Positions 16,903 through 24,770 of a stretch of DNA of 39,720 nt are shown here, one piece after another. The notes under the pieces were generated by a model that made no database searches, was not told the DNA's origin, and worked only from the letters and a program-made list of their open reading frames with translations. Where the stretch lies: NCBI GenBank assembly GCA_030066715.1, contig JASJBC010000019.1, forward strand, positions 1-39,720. Reading direction: 5' to 3'. Position 1 is the stretch's first letter; every line of letters starts with the position of its first letter. Source of the stretch: Acidimicrobiia bacterium (GTDB lineage Bacteria; Actinomycetota; Acidimicrobiia; Spongiisociales; UBA5794). The position numbers and the translations under genes were made by a program.

Positions 16903-18146
16903 AGCTCCTTCTCGGCCAGTTCGCGGAAGGCATCGGGGACGGAACGCCTGTCGTCGAGCGCAACCGAGCCGTAGCCGACGAGCTCGCGGCCGAACTTCTC
17001 CCGCACGGCATCGACGGAGCGATCGAGCACCCACCGGGCGGCGCCTTTTTCGGTGCCGGGACGCCGCTCCTCCCCATCGAGTTCGAACGGCAGCTCCAGC
17101 TGGAGCGCAGCGTCTTCCTCGAGATGCGAAACTGCAATCGCCAGCAGGCTGATCTCGCTTTCGTCAGGGTGGTCGGCAAGAGCGGTGGCGACCAGATCCT
17201 CGGCTATCTCAGCCAAGATCACGGTGGCGGAGACCGGTGCGGGCAGGGTCACGGAGCGGGTGATGGCGCGAAGATCGGCGAAACGCACACGCGCGGTGAC
17301 GGTACGCCCGGCCCGGTTCTTCTTGCGCATCCGGCTCGCCACCCGATCGGCCAAGTGCCGCAGCGCCGGCCCGATGACCTCCTCCGTCGCCGGCTTCCGT
17401 CCCAGCGCCGATTGGGCACTGACCGACCTGGCGCGGTGATGCGTCTCGACGTCGCGAGGATCGTGGTTCCACGCCAGGGCAGTGAGTCGTCCCCCGATGG
17501 CCCTCCCCAGCAACCGTTCCAGGGAGCGGCCCGGTGTCTCCGCGAGCTGACCAATGGTCTGCACGCCCGACTCGGCGAGCCGCTCCTTGGTCACCGGACC
17601 GACACCCCACATCAGCTCGACGGGAAGGTCGTGGAGAAACTCGAGCTCGGTGGCCGGATCGATGACCACGAGCCCATCCGGCTTGGCAACCTGCGACCCG
17701 ATCTTCGCCAGGTGCTTGGTGCGGGCGACACCGACCGAGATTGGCAGGTCAACCTCGTCACGCACGCGGGCGCGGATCTTCTCTGCCATCTCCTGCGGCG
17801 TGCCGAAGAGGTGGATCGACCCGGAGACATCCGCAAAGGCCTCGTCGATCGAGATCCGCTCGATCAGCGGTGTGAAGTCACGGACCACGTCGATCGCCTT
17901 GTCGCCGAACTCTTGGTAGCGCTTGAAGTTCCCCCCGACGAACTCGAGGTGCGGGCACAGTTCACGCGCCTTGCGCCCCGGCATCCCGCCGCGGACCCCG
18001 TATGCCTTGGCCTCGTACGAAGCTGCCAGCACCACCCCGCCACCTACCGCGATCGGCTTGCCCCGCAGCGAAGGATCGAGGAGTTGCTCAACAGATGCAT
18101 AGAACGCGTCGAGGTCGGCGTGCAGAATGGCGGCCGTCTCAGCCAT
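16899..18146 (-). CDS. dinB: DNA polymerase IV (Y-family translesion polymerase)
   Basis: A 415-residue Y-family polymerase. ILHADLDAFYASVEQ holds the first metal-binding Asp, and RISIDEAFADVS has the second acidic pair. ISVGVARTKHLAKIGSQVAK is the fingers/palm signature, and the helix-hairpin-helix GVGPVTKERLAE and the little-finger domain follow. It copies past damaged bases in the SOS response. The ATG at 18146 has no ribosome site; a TATGAT box ends 7 nt upstream, so the message is probably leaderless. A perfect LexA box lies in the promoter. Its end overlaps the convergent lipoprotein gene by 4 nt. Confidence 0.95.
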   Translation of the reverse strand: MAETAAILHADLDAFYASVEQLLDPSLRGKPIAVGGGVVLAASYEAKAYGVRGGMPGRKARELCPHLEFVGGNFKRYQEFGDKAIDVVRDFTPLIERISIDEAFADVSGSIHLFGTPQEMAEKIRARVRDEVDLPISVGVARTKHLAKIGSQVAKPDGLVVIDPATELEFLHDLPVELMWGVGPVTKERLAESGVQTIGQLAETPGRSLERLLGRAIGGRLTALAWNHDPRDVETHHRARSVSAQSALGRKPATEEVIGPALRHLADRVASRMRKKNRAGRTVTARVRFADLRAITRSVTLPAPVSATVILAEIAEDLVATALADHPDESEISLLAIAVSHLEEDAALQLELPFELDGEERRPGTEKGAARWVLDRSVDAVREKFGRELVGYGSVALDDRRSVPDAFRELAEKEL

Positions 18147-18152
18147 ACTGCC

Positions 18153-18182
18153 ATCATATCGAACATATGTTCGATATGTCTA
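18153..18182 (-). promoter_or_regulatory. dinB promoter: TAGACA - 18 bp - TATGAT
   Basis: On the minus strand TAGACA (18182-18177) and TATGAT (18158-18153) are separated by 18 bp. Each matches the consensus at five of six positions. The -10 ends 7 nt before the ATG at 18146. Confidence 0.75.
18159..18174. promoter_or_regulatory. LexA (SOS) box
   Basis: TCGAACATATGTTCGA is a perfect actinobacterial SOS box. It sits at the centre of a 24-bp perfect palindrome (18155-18178) and occupies the dinB -35/-10 spacer, so LexA binding would block RNA polymerase directly. Confidence 0.92.
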
Positions 18183-18187
18183 GGCCA

Positions 18188-18216
18188 TAGACATCGGCAC
18201 ATGCTGGGAATACGCT
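18188..18216 (+). promoter_or_regulatory. promoter of the gene at 18223: TAGACA - 17 bp - TACGCT
   Basis: TAGACA at 18188-18193 and TACGCT at 18211-18216 are 17 bp apart. The -10 ends 7 nt before the GTG at 18223, implying a leaderless transcript. The LexA box lies just upstream of this -35. Confidence 0.65.
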
Positions 18217-18222
18217 GGCGAG

Positions 18223-19626
18223 GTGGGGCATCGCAAGCTCGGCGCAGCGCTGGTGATCGGGGGCCTGGTCTCGTTCGCCGCAGCCCCCGCCGTCGCCGAA
18301 GAGCAGGTCGTTTTCGACTTGGCCGCTGAGTCGGCCGTTGTTGAGGAGCACACCGCCCACCTGTTGTGGAACCTCAACACGGACAACATCACTCACGAGT
18401 CCACTACCGGCTGGAACAGCATGTATCTCACCGAAGCCGGCGAGATATCGGGCCTGATCACGATCGACCAGGAGTACGGCACCGCCACCGGCTCCATCAC
18501 CGAGCACTGGCAGTGTGCCGGCGACTGCCTCGCCTCGGATGGCAGCCCGAGCTACGCCGAGACGATGGACACCGGCTGGACTGCGACCCTGCAAGACGTC
18601 TATGCAACCGTGAACGCGGACGGCATCTGGGAACTCGACGGGACGGTGGCTATCCAGTACCACGCCACGGTCACCAGCATCGAGAACCCGTCGATCTGTG
18701 GAGACCAGGAGTGCTACATCTGCGCCGATCGGTTGTGCCGCATCGAGGAAACCATGACGGGCACGGCGGAGTTCGACGGCTGGATGGACGGCGATACGAT
18801 CTCGCTCGCTTTCGCCGACCGTCTTGAGCGCAATGCCCACGACATGGATCTCTCTGCGTTGCGCCAGGTGCAGTTCATGATGACCTACTTCTCGGTAACG
18901 TCCACCGGTGGCGTCGTTGCGACGGCGCCGCCGGTGGACCCGCCGCCACCGGAGGAAGAGCCTGCACCAGAGGAAGAACCCGCACCGGAAGAAGAACCCG
19001 CACCGGAAGAAGTGCCCGCAGACCCGCCCGAGGAGCCCGCCCCGGATGTCGACACCGGACAGGCACCGCCACCTGCGGCCGGCTCCGACGACCCCAGCCC
19101 CGATGAACAGCGCGATGCCGGCGTTGACCGGGACTCGGTACCGCAAGCAGAGGCGGCCCCTCCGCCGGCCGTAGAAGATGATGGGGGCAGGAGGGGATTT
19201 GAAGCCGTGCTGATCCTCTTCCTGATTCTCATCGGCGCCGTAGGGCTCGTCGCCCTGCTCCGGCCAAGTTGGATAGCTCCCCGCCGCGTGACGAGGCCCG
19301 ACCCCCGGATCCCACCACCGGGTCCGCCCCTGAAGCCGCCCGGCACATCGCTGAAGACCTACCAGGTCGGGGACAAAGAACTGAAGTTCCACACCACCGT
19401 GACCGAGATCCCCCCGCCCCCTCCCCCACCGGTCTACAGGCTCGACGACCCTTCGGGCTCGGTGTCGGGCAGCGATCGGTCCGGCCAGGTGTTCACCGTG
19501 GAGTCGGGCCGCGAGGTGGAGATCGTGCAGCGTGCCGGAAGCCAGGTGAAGGTTCGGGTCCCCGGCCATGCTGAGTTCTGGGTGACCAAGGACCAGATCA
19601 TCGTGGAGGCTCAACCCCGTCGCTGA
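18223..19626 (+). CDS. type I membrane surface protein with (APEEEP)n stalk
   Basis: A 467-residue protein. Signal peptide (LGAALVIGGLVSFAAAPAVA) leads to an extracellular beta-rich domain of about 215 residues with several Cys, including CGDQECYICADRLC. A Pro/Glu stalk and an Asp/Pro-rich region follow. One transmembrane helix lies near residues 328-348 (AVLILFLILIGAVGLVALL), and a basic and proline-rich cytoplasmic tail of about 115 residues ends in a small beta-rich region (REVEIVQRAGSQVKVRVPGH). The GTG start lacks a good ribosome site but has a promoter at leaderless distance. I recognise no family; adhesion or envelope sensing is possible. Confidence 0.75.
   Translation: MGHRKLGAALVIGGLVSFAAAPAVAEEQVVFDLAAESAVVEEHTAHLLWNLNTDNITHESTTGWNSMYLTEAGEISGLITIDQEYGTATGSITEHWQCAGDCLASDGSPSYAETMDTGWTATLQDVYATVNADGIWELDGTVAIQYHATVTSIENPSICGDQECYICADRLCRIEETMTGTAEFDGWMDGDTISLAFADRLERNAHDMDLSALRQVQFMMTYFSVTSTGGVVATAPPVDPPPPEEEPAPEEEPAPEEEPAPEEVPADPPEEPAPDVDTGQAPPPAAGSDDPSPDEQRDAGVDRDSVPQAEAAPPPAVEDDGGRRGFEAVLILFLILIGAVGLVALLRPSWIAPRRVTRPDPRIPPPGPPLKPPGTSLKTYQVGDKELKFHTTVTEIPPPPPPPVYRLDDPSGSVSGSDRSGQVFTVESGREVEIVQRAGSQVKVRVPGHAEFWVTKDQIIVEAQPRR
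18949..19020 (+). repeat. 18-bp in-frame repeats encoding APEEEP units
   Basis: About four copies of an 18-bp unit of the form GCACCGGAAGAAGAACCC encode the stalk repeat APEEEP. The last copy ends in PEEVP. This is a locus where copy number could vary between strains. Confidence 0.7.
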
Positions 19627-19675
19627 ATCAGCCTCCCACCGGGGGCGTTACCGTACGGACACGCGTTGCGGAGCA

Positions 19676-20704
19676 GTGACAGTGCAGCACGAGATAGTCG
19701 AACGGTCCGCCCTACTCGGCCCCAGCGGAGAGCTCTTGCAAAGGGGGTGGGCTCGCCAACCCGTGCTGGACTGCAACCTCGAGGACACACACGTGTACCG
19801 GTTCCTCCGCGGGCTGCAGTGGTTCCGGGTCAAGCGCTGGGACTACTACGGGGCGATGTGCCCGGAGGGTTACTTCTCGGCGACCATCGCCGACCTCGGC
19901 TACGCCGGCCAGGCCTTTGTGTACTTCGTCGACTTCGCCGCCAACACGTACACCGAGGAGACGATCACGATCCCGTTCGGGAGAGGCGTTGAGCTGCCCC
20001 GCAACAGCGATGAAGGCTCCAGCGCTTGGCAGGGCAGAAAGGCGGGGCTGACCTTCGCCGTGGACGGGAAGCGCCGCACCGTCCATGTCGAGTGGGAGAG
20101 CTTCGGCGGACAGAAGCTGATCGCCGATCTCGAGTTCGTTGCGCCGGGAGAATCTACGGTGATCGCAACTCCGATCGGCGAGCGGCGCTTCTACTACAAC
20201 CGCAAGATCAACTGCATGCCCACCACCGGGACCGTCTCGATCGGCAATCGCACGATCACGTTCAATCCCGAGACCAGCTCGGGGACGCTCGACTGGGGTC
20301 GCGGGGTCTGGGCGTACGACTCGTTCTGGGTGTGGGCGAGCGGGTCCGGCTTCCTCGCCGACGGCCGACGGGTCGGTCTCAACATGGGCTACGGATTCGG
20401 CGACACATCCGCCGCCACCGAGAACACGCTGATTCTGGACGGCCGCATCCACAAGCTCGAAGAGATCGAGTTCGACTACGACAGCGACGACTTCATGCGG
20501 CCGTGGACGATGAGGTCGGACCGCGCCGACATCACGTTCACGCCATTCCTCGACAGGACGGCCAAGACCAATCTGCTGCTCATTCGGTCCGAGGTACACC
20601 AGATGTTCGGCCGCTACTCCGGTTGGGTCAGCGACGACCTCGGGTCAAAAGTGATCCTCGATGGCGTACCGGGTTGGGCGGAGGAACACCACGCGCGCTG
20701 GTAG
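19676..20704 (+). CDS. DUF2804 family protein
   Basis: A 342-residue protein matching DUF2804 along its length. It has the N-terminal GPSGELLQRGWARQPV, the central KRWDYYGAMCPEGYFSATIA, and the late GVWAYDSFWVWASGSG with GLNMGYGFGDTS. DUF2804 proteins are predicted to have a lipocalin/AttH-like double beta-barrel; their function is not established. There is no signal peptide, so it should be cytoplasmic. The GTG start has GGAG close upstream. Confidence 0.85.
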   Translation: MTVQHEIVERSALLGPSGELLQRGWARQPVLDCNLEDTHVYRFLRGLQWFRVKRWDYYGAMCPEGYFSATIADLGYAGQAFVYFVDFAANTYTEETITIPFGRGVELPRNSDEGSSAWQGRKAGLTFAVDGKRRTVHVEWESFGGQKLIADLEFVAPGESTVIATPIGERRFYYNRKINCMPTTGTVSIGNRTITFNPETSSGTLDWGRGVWAYDSFWVWASGSGFLADGRRVGLNMGYGFGDTSAATENTLILDGRIHKLEEIEFDYDSDDFMRPWTMRSDRADITFTPFLDRTAKTNLLLIRSEVHQMFGRYSGWVSDDLGSKVILDGVPGWAEEHHARW

Positions 20705-20791
20705 CGATATATAGCGTTGTATAAAGCTTGACATTGCTGTATGTTGCGAGCGGGGACGCCCGAATGGGATTGTTTGCAGGGAATCGGCATA

Positions 20792-21532
20792 ATGCGTCAC
20801 ATGGTGGGAACGGCCGCATTGCGGCTACGTCAGGGGATCCTCCCCGCCCTTGCATTGCTGCTGCTCGTGTCGTGTTCGAGCGAGACCTCCGAACCGACGA
20901 CCACCGCACCGCCCACCACGACGGTCGACCCGGTGACCACTACGGCGGCACCGGTCACCACAACAACCACGACCACAACGACGGCAGCGCCAACCACGAC
21001 CACGGTCGATCCCCTGGCACGACCCGAAGTGCTGGTTTCCAATGTCAACCGCAGTTCGATCGATGACTTTGATACGAGCAGTGATGACCTGCACCAAGTG
21101 ACCTTGGAGATCCTCGACCTCTTCAACTATCTCGAAGGAAATCCTCTCGAGGACGCCACCGAGATGGTTTCGATGATGTTCGAGAGGGACTATCCGTACT
21201 GGAGCCCGATCATGGTGAATTTCCTCGAACTCACCGAAAACCCGGGTTGGCACTACGTCGACCCGGGGATCCAGCCTCTCGGCATCGCGGTGATCAGTGT
21301 TGACACCAACACAGCCGTTGTTCGATTCGCAGATACAAGGGGTACTCAACAGATCGCAGATAGGAACGGAAACATCGTTCGAGTGTTTGAGGGTTGGGAG
21401 CCCACCATCTCCAACGTAACGATGCGCCGAGGAGGCGACGGACGTTGGCGATTCGCGAACGCAGAGCCCACCACGCCGCTGGACGACGAGGCGCTTTCCC
21501 ATCTCGTCCCTGTTGAGTGGGAGGGACGTTGA
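20792..21532 (+). CDS. Thr-rich lipoprotein of unknown function
   Basis: A 246-residue lipoprotein. The signal (GILPALALLLLVSC) ends in lipobox LVSC, then comes a long Thr/Pro/Ala linker with runs of Thr. A globular domain of about 170 residues follows, with an NTF2-like pattern (VTLEILDLFNYLEGNPLEDA early and DGRWRFANAEP late). I chose the ATG at 20792, with AGGGA upstream, over the track start at 20741, which would place 17 residues before the signal. The next gene starts inside its stop codon, so both are made together. Confidence 0.75.
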   Translation: MRHMVGTAALRLRQGILPALALLLLVSCSSETSEPTTTAPPTTTVDPVTTTAAPVTTTTTTTTTAAPTTTTVDPLARPEVLVSNVNRSSIDDFDTSSDDLHQVTLEILDLFNYLEGNPLEDATEMVSMMFERDYPYWSPIMVNFLELTENPGWHYVDPGIQPLGIAVISVDTNTAVVRFADTRGTQQIADRNGNIVRVFEGWEPTISNVTMRRGGDGRWRFANAEPTTPLDDEALSHLVPVEWEGR

Positions 21533-22548
21533 GGCTAAAGCTGCTTATTGGGGTACTCACGTTGGCGGCGACGTGCGCGCCAGCTCCAGCCTTGGCCGGC
21601 GGGACTCGCGGCGACGGCAACCACTACGTAAACGTCGAGACCCCTGCATACGTGACCGGCGACTTGTGGGCGAGCAGTGCGGGCGTGTTCGCCACCATCA
21701 CCCGCCAGCACAGTTGTTGGTATCCGCAGGACTGGTGGGACGAGACCGTGGTCATTTACGAGGACGGCATCGTTGTCGAATATGACGAGACAAGCCCGTA
21801 CTACGACGCAGTGCGGGCTGCGATCAGCCGGGTCATCATCGACGGAGACCGTGACCCCTCCGACCTCTTCGCCGAGATCGACGTCTTCTCCGCCCGCTCT
21901 TGCGTCCAGGCCACATTCACTGGACGGGACGACTGCTCGACCGACGAGATGATCGGTGTCCTCTCCACGGCCTCGGTTCACGACGCCTTCCGCGGCGTGA
22001 GGATCGAGACCGGCAGCTTCGACGACCACGACATTGGCGGCCTGTACTGCCTCGTCGTGATCGAGCGCGATCCCTGGCTCGAGATAGTCAGAGACGAGGC
22101 GCTCATCCCCGAGCCGGTACGCGCAACCTTCCCCCAGTTCCGCACCCTGGTCGGTCTCGAGAACCGGGTCTGGTATGAAGTCGGGCCGGGCGCCGACCCG
22201 GTCACCGGCGGCTTCCACGTTGCCATTCCCACTGCGGGCAACGACTACGACCTCACGCTCAACGTCTGGCTGACCGGGATCCGGGTCGACATCGACGGCG
22301 ACGGGCGATGGGAGTTAGACCGAACCTGTGCGGCGGACCTCGAACCATGCACCGGGTCGGCCGATGCCCCCATCTTCACATTCGAGTACGAGACGAGAGC
22401 GCTCCACACCTTCACCATCCAGACCCTCTGGGCGGGCCAGGCATTCGGACCCACCGGAGAGGTCCTCAACATCAGCCCGGGCCTCCTCCGCAACGAGCAC
22501 ACCTTCGACTGGGAGACCGTCGAGGTTCGTTCCTCCTTGGACGGATAG
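21529..22548 (+). CDS. secreted protein of unknown function, TTG start overlapping upstream stop
   Basis: A 339-residue exported protein. The signal peptide (LLIGVLTLAATCAPAPALAG) is followed by a beta-rich body with several Cys and WDETVVIYEDGIVVEYDET. I favour the TTG at 21529 because GGGAGGG precedes it and it overlaps the upstream TGA by 4 nt (TTGA). A GTG at 21517 would add four residues. The late segments DLTLNVWLTGIRVDIDGDG and FEYETRALHTFTIQTLWAGQ look like strands of an Ig-like or jelly-roll domain. No known family. It is coupled to the lipoprotein upstream, so the two may form a surface complex. Confidence 0.7.
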   Translation: MRLKLLIGVLTLAATCAPAPALAGGTRGDGNHYVNVETPAYVTGDLWASSAGVFATITRQHSCWYPQDWWDETVVIYEDGIVVEYDETSPYYDAVRAAISRVIIDGDRDPSDLFAEIDVFSARSCVQATFTGRDDCSTDEMIGVLSTASVHDAFRGVRIETGSFDDHDIGGLYCLVVIERDPWLEIVRDEALIPEPVRATFPQFRTLVGLENRVWYEVGPGADPVTGGFHVAIPTAGNDYDLTLNVWLTGIRVDIDGDGRWELDRTCAADLEPCTGSADAPIFTFEYETRALHTFTIQTLWAGQAFGPTGEVLNISPGLLRNEHTFDWETVEVRSSLDG

Positions 22549-22558
22549 CAGCCATATA

Positions 22559-22592
22559 TATGGGTGTTTAGGTATGGGGTTATGGGTAGAAT
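22559..22592 (+). promoter_or_regulatory. vapBC promoter and repeat region
   Basis: TATGGG occurs at 22559, 22573 and 22581. TAGAAT (22587-22592) ends 7 nt before the ATG of vapB and would serve as the -10 of a leaderless message. The repeats could be the VapB-VapC autoregulatory operator. Confidence 0.45.
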
Positions 22593-22598
22593 GTGGGC

Positions 22599-22838
22599 AT
22601 GAAGACAACCGTCGAGATCGCCGACGAACTGCTGAAGAGGGCGAAGCAGGCCGCACTCGATCGAGAAACCACCTTGCGCGATTTGATCGAACGGGGGCTT
22701 CGTCGCGAGCTCGACGAGCCCGAACGGGAGTTCCGTCTCCGCGATGCCTCGGTAGGTGGTGCGGGCACCCAGCCCGGAATCGACGAGGGTGACTGGCGAA
22801 CCATCGCCGAGCTCGCATACGAGGGCAGAGGCGGATGA
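22599..22838 (+). CDS. vapB: VapB-type antitoxin
   Basis: A 79-residue antitoxin. MKTTVEIADELLKRAKQAAL with DRETTLRDLIERGLRREL forms a ribbon-helix-helix DNA-binding domain. The C-terminal half (DASVGGAGTQPGIDEGDWRT) is the flexible part that would bind the toxin. It neutralises the VapC encoded next and represses their promoter. The genes overlap by 4 nt (ATGA). No Shine-Dalgarno is visible, but TAGAAT lies at leaderless distance. The GTG at 22593 in the track would overlap that box. Confidence 0.88.
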   Translation: MKTTVEIADELLKRAKQAALDRETTLRDLIERGLRRELDEPEREFRLRDASVGGAGTQPGIDEGDWRTIAELAYEGRGG

Positions 22839-23269
22839 TCGCAGTCGACACCAATCTCCTCGTCTACGCGCACCGCCGCGATTCCGCCTTTCACAAGCGA
22901 GCGGCCGAACTGCTGCAAGACCTCGCCGAGGGAGACAGGTCCTGGGCTATCCCGTGGCCGTGCATTCACGAGTTCCTGGCGATCGCAAGCCATCCGCGCA
23001 TCTTCAGCCCACCCACCCCACCCGAGCGTGCTGTTGGACAGGTCGATGCGTGGATGGAATCGCCCACCCTCTCTCTGCTCGGCGAAGGCCCGGGCTACTG
23101 GCGCCGGTTCCGAGCGACGCTGGAATCGGGAGCAATCGCCGGGCCGCGGGTTCACGACGCTCGCGTCGCTGCCCTTTGCGCGGACGCCGGAGCGACGGAG
23201 CTGTGGACAACCGACCGTGACTTCAGCCGGTACCCAATCAGAGTCCGCAACCCCCTACTCGACGGCTAG
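22835..23269 (+). CDS. vapC: VapC-type PIN-domain ribonuclease toxin
   Basis: A 144-residue PIN-domain toxin. The acidic residues that bind the metal are present: D5 in MIAVDTNLLVYAHR, the Glu of CIHEFLAIA, the Asp of HDARVAAL and the Asp of TTDRDFSRYP. VapC toxins cleave specific RNAs when the antitoxin is degraded. The start overlaps vapB (ATGA). The P-loop gene begins 3 nt after its stop and may be co-transcribed. Confidence 0.92.
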   Translation: MIAVDTNLLVYAHRRDSAFHKRAAELLQDLAEGDRSWAIPWPCIHEFLAIASHPRIFSPPTPPERAVGQVDAWMESPTLSLLGEGPGYWRRFRATLESGAIAGPRVHDARVAALCADAGATELWTTDRDFSRYPIRVRNPLLDG

Positions 23270-23272
23270 CCG

Positions 23273-23815
23273 ATGAGCCAGCCACGCCGCATCGTCGTCG
23301 TCGGGAACAGCGGGTCGGGCAAGACCACCCTCGCCCGCGCCATTGCCGAGCGCATTGGCGCCGACCACCTCGAACTCGACTCCATACATCACCTGGAGGA
23401 CTGGACCCCCATCGACCGGGATGAAATGCGGCGTATTGTCGCCGAACGCATCGAGGCCGACGCATGGGTCGTCGACGGCAACTACGCCTCAATGGTGCAG
23501 GACCTCGTCCTGGCGCGCGCCGACACCGTCGTCTGGCTCGATCTCCCCCGCCGGGTCGTAATGCCTCGAGTCATCCGCCGGACGCTCGGTCGCATGGCGT
23601 TTCGCCGTGAGCTGTGGAACGGGAACCGGGAGCGCTTCCGCAACCTGTTCAAGACAGACCCGTTCGAGAACATCATCCTCTGGTCATGGACGCAGACGCC
23701 GAAGTACCGGGCTCAATACGGGCAGGCATCGGTCGACCCCAACAACGCCCATCTCGACTGGGTGCGGATCACGACTGCTCAGCAACAGCGAGCCTGGCTG
23801 CGCGATCTCGATTAG
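23273..23815 (+). CDS. small P-loop NTPase, adenylate-kinase-like (FlaR/topology-modulation-like)
   Basis: A 180-residue cytoplasmic protein. RIVVVGNSGSGKTTLARAIA contains the Walker A motif. LELDSIHHLEDWTPIDRDEM and WVVDGNYASMVQD match the adenylate-kinase-like family often annotated as FlaR or topology modulation protein, whose substrate is unclear. VVWLDLPRRVVMPRVIRRTLGR is the arginine-rich lid-type region. It lies 3 nt after vapC, an unusual third gene for a VapBC unit, and ends at a GC hairpin. Confidence 0.8.
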   Translation: MSQPRRIVVVGNSGSGKTTLARAIAERIGADHLELDSIHHLEDWTPIDRDEMRRIVAERIEADAWVVDGNYASMVQDLVLARADTVVWLDLPRRVVMPRVIRRTLGRMAFRRELWNGNRERFRNLFKTDPFENIILWSWTQTPKYRAQYGQASVDPNNAHLDWVRITTAQQQRAWLRDLD

Positions 23816-23819
23816 AAGA

Positions 23820-23844
23820 AGGGCCCCCGCAAGGCGGAGGCCCT
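23820..23844. terminator. GC hairpin between convergent genes
   Basis: AGGGCC and CCGC pair with GCGG and GGCCCT around a 3-nt loop, with one C-A mismatch. It begins 5 nt after the P-loop gene stop. No T run follows. It may serve both the P-loop gene and the convergent minus-strand gene. Confidence 0.6.
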
Positions 23845-23896
23845 CCTGTCTCAGCTGCACCGGCGGGGGGATGAAGCCGGCGCTTCGGCTGATCGA

Positions 23897-24595
23897 TCAG
23901 ACGCCCGAGAGCTCCTTGTCCTCTTCGTCTGCAAACTCCGGAGCTTCCTTGCTCTGTACGCCGCCGGCGGCCCAAATGAGACCCGCACCGGCGAGGATCG
24001 TGGAAGCGCCAAGACCGGCGACGATTGCGGCCAGCCCCATGCCCATCTTCAGGGTCGAGTGGGTGACCGTCCCGACGCCGAGCTCACCGACGATGCCATG
24101 AGCCGTGCCGCTCCAAGCCTGGTTGCGTGCCGGGCCCTCGAGCGGGTGGCGACGATCGAAGTCTGTCCAGTAGCGGCCATCGACGGGAACCTCATAGGTA
24201 CCGGCGGCGAAGAACTCACCGTTGTACTCAGTGTCCTCCGCCAGCACCACTGTCTGGGTGCCGTTCAGAATGTGATAGGTCACGGTCGCCATCTGGAACA
24301 TGTACTCACTACCGGTGTTGACGAGCGGATCGTTCGGATCCATCTCCGAGTCCACCACCGGATAGCCCCAGTCATTCTTCAGGAGATCCATGATCGCCTG
24401 CGCACCCTCGACGGTGCCACGATCCGTCAACTGCCCTTCCTCGTTGTAGCTGAGCGTGACGTTCTGAGCTTCGCTGAACTTCTGCAGCGAGTGGTAGCCG
24501 TCCTGAGTCATGGAGTAGGCGAACCCGCCCCCGACCACGAATACCAAGCCAATGACGATCAGAACTATGCCCAATTGCTTGAGACGCTTTGCCAT
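23897..24595 (-). CDS. membrane protein with two transmembrane helices, unknown function
   Basis: A 232-residue protein. An N-terminal helix (LGIVLIVIGLVFVVGGGFAYS) and a C-terminal helix (LAAIVAGLGASTILAGAGLIW) flank an extracytoplasmic domain of about 145 residues. That domain contains VTLSYNEEGQLTDRGTV and AEDTEYNGEFFAAGTYEVPV. The tail is short and acidic (EFADEEDKELSG). The ATG has GAGAGGAAAAG upstream. No family is recognised. Confidence 0.75.
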   Translation of the reverse strand: MAKRLKQLGIVLIVIGLVFVVGGGFAYSMTQDGYHSLQKFSEAQNVTLSYNEEGQLTDRGTVEGAQAIMDLLKNDWGYPVVDSEMDPNDPLVNTGSEYMFQMATVTYHILNGTQTVVLAEDTEYNGEFFAAGTYEVPVDGRYWTDFDRRHPLEGPARNQAWSGTAHGIVGELGVGTVTHSTLKMGMGLAAIVAGLGASTILAGAGLIWAAGGVQSKEAPEFADEEDKELSGV

Positions 24596-24641
24596 CTTTT
24601 CCTCTCTCTACACCGACCAATGCCTGCGCGGCATTCCAAAG

Positions 24642-24662
24642 TCACTTAGTGAATTTCTTCAC
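24642..24662. promoter_or_regulatory. overlapping inverted repeats upstream of the membrane-protein gene
   Basis: TCACTTAGTGA (24642-24652) is an 11-bp palindrome, and it overlaps GTGAA-N4-TTCAC (24649-24662). They lie about 50 nt upstream of the ATG at 24595, a suitable place for a repressor site. Confidence 0.4.
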
Positions 24663-24730
24663 AATCATGCGGGACAGATGGTCCCGGTCCCAGCGGCCGG
24701 ACAGCAGTTGCGATACTCCCGATCGGCCCT

Positions 24731-24744
24731 GGGCCGTTCGGCCC
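24731..24744 (-). terminator. GC hairpin downstream of hydrolase gene
   Basis: GGGCC-GTTC-GGCCC is a perfect 5-bp stem 27 nt past the stop of the hydrolase. A second hairpin, CCTGGT-N7-ACCAGG (24764-24782), overlaps that stop codon. Confidence 0.4.
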
Positions 24745-24770
24745 TTGCCGGAAGTGCGTAATACCTGGTT

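Noticed and set aside
20728-20733. TTGACA as a -35 box for the Thr-rich lipoprotein
   Set aside because: No -10-like hexamer lies 16-18 bp downstream; the AT-rich TATAAA at 20720 has no matching -35 either.
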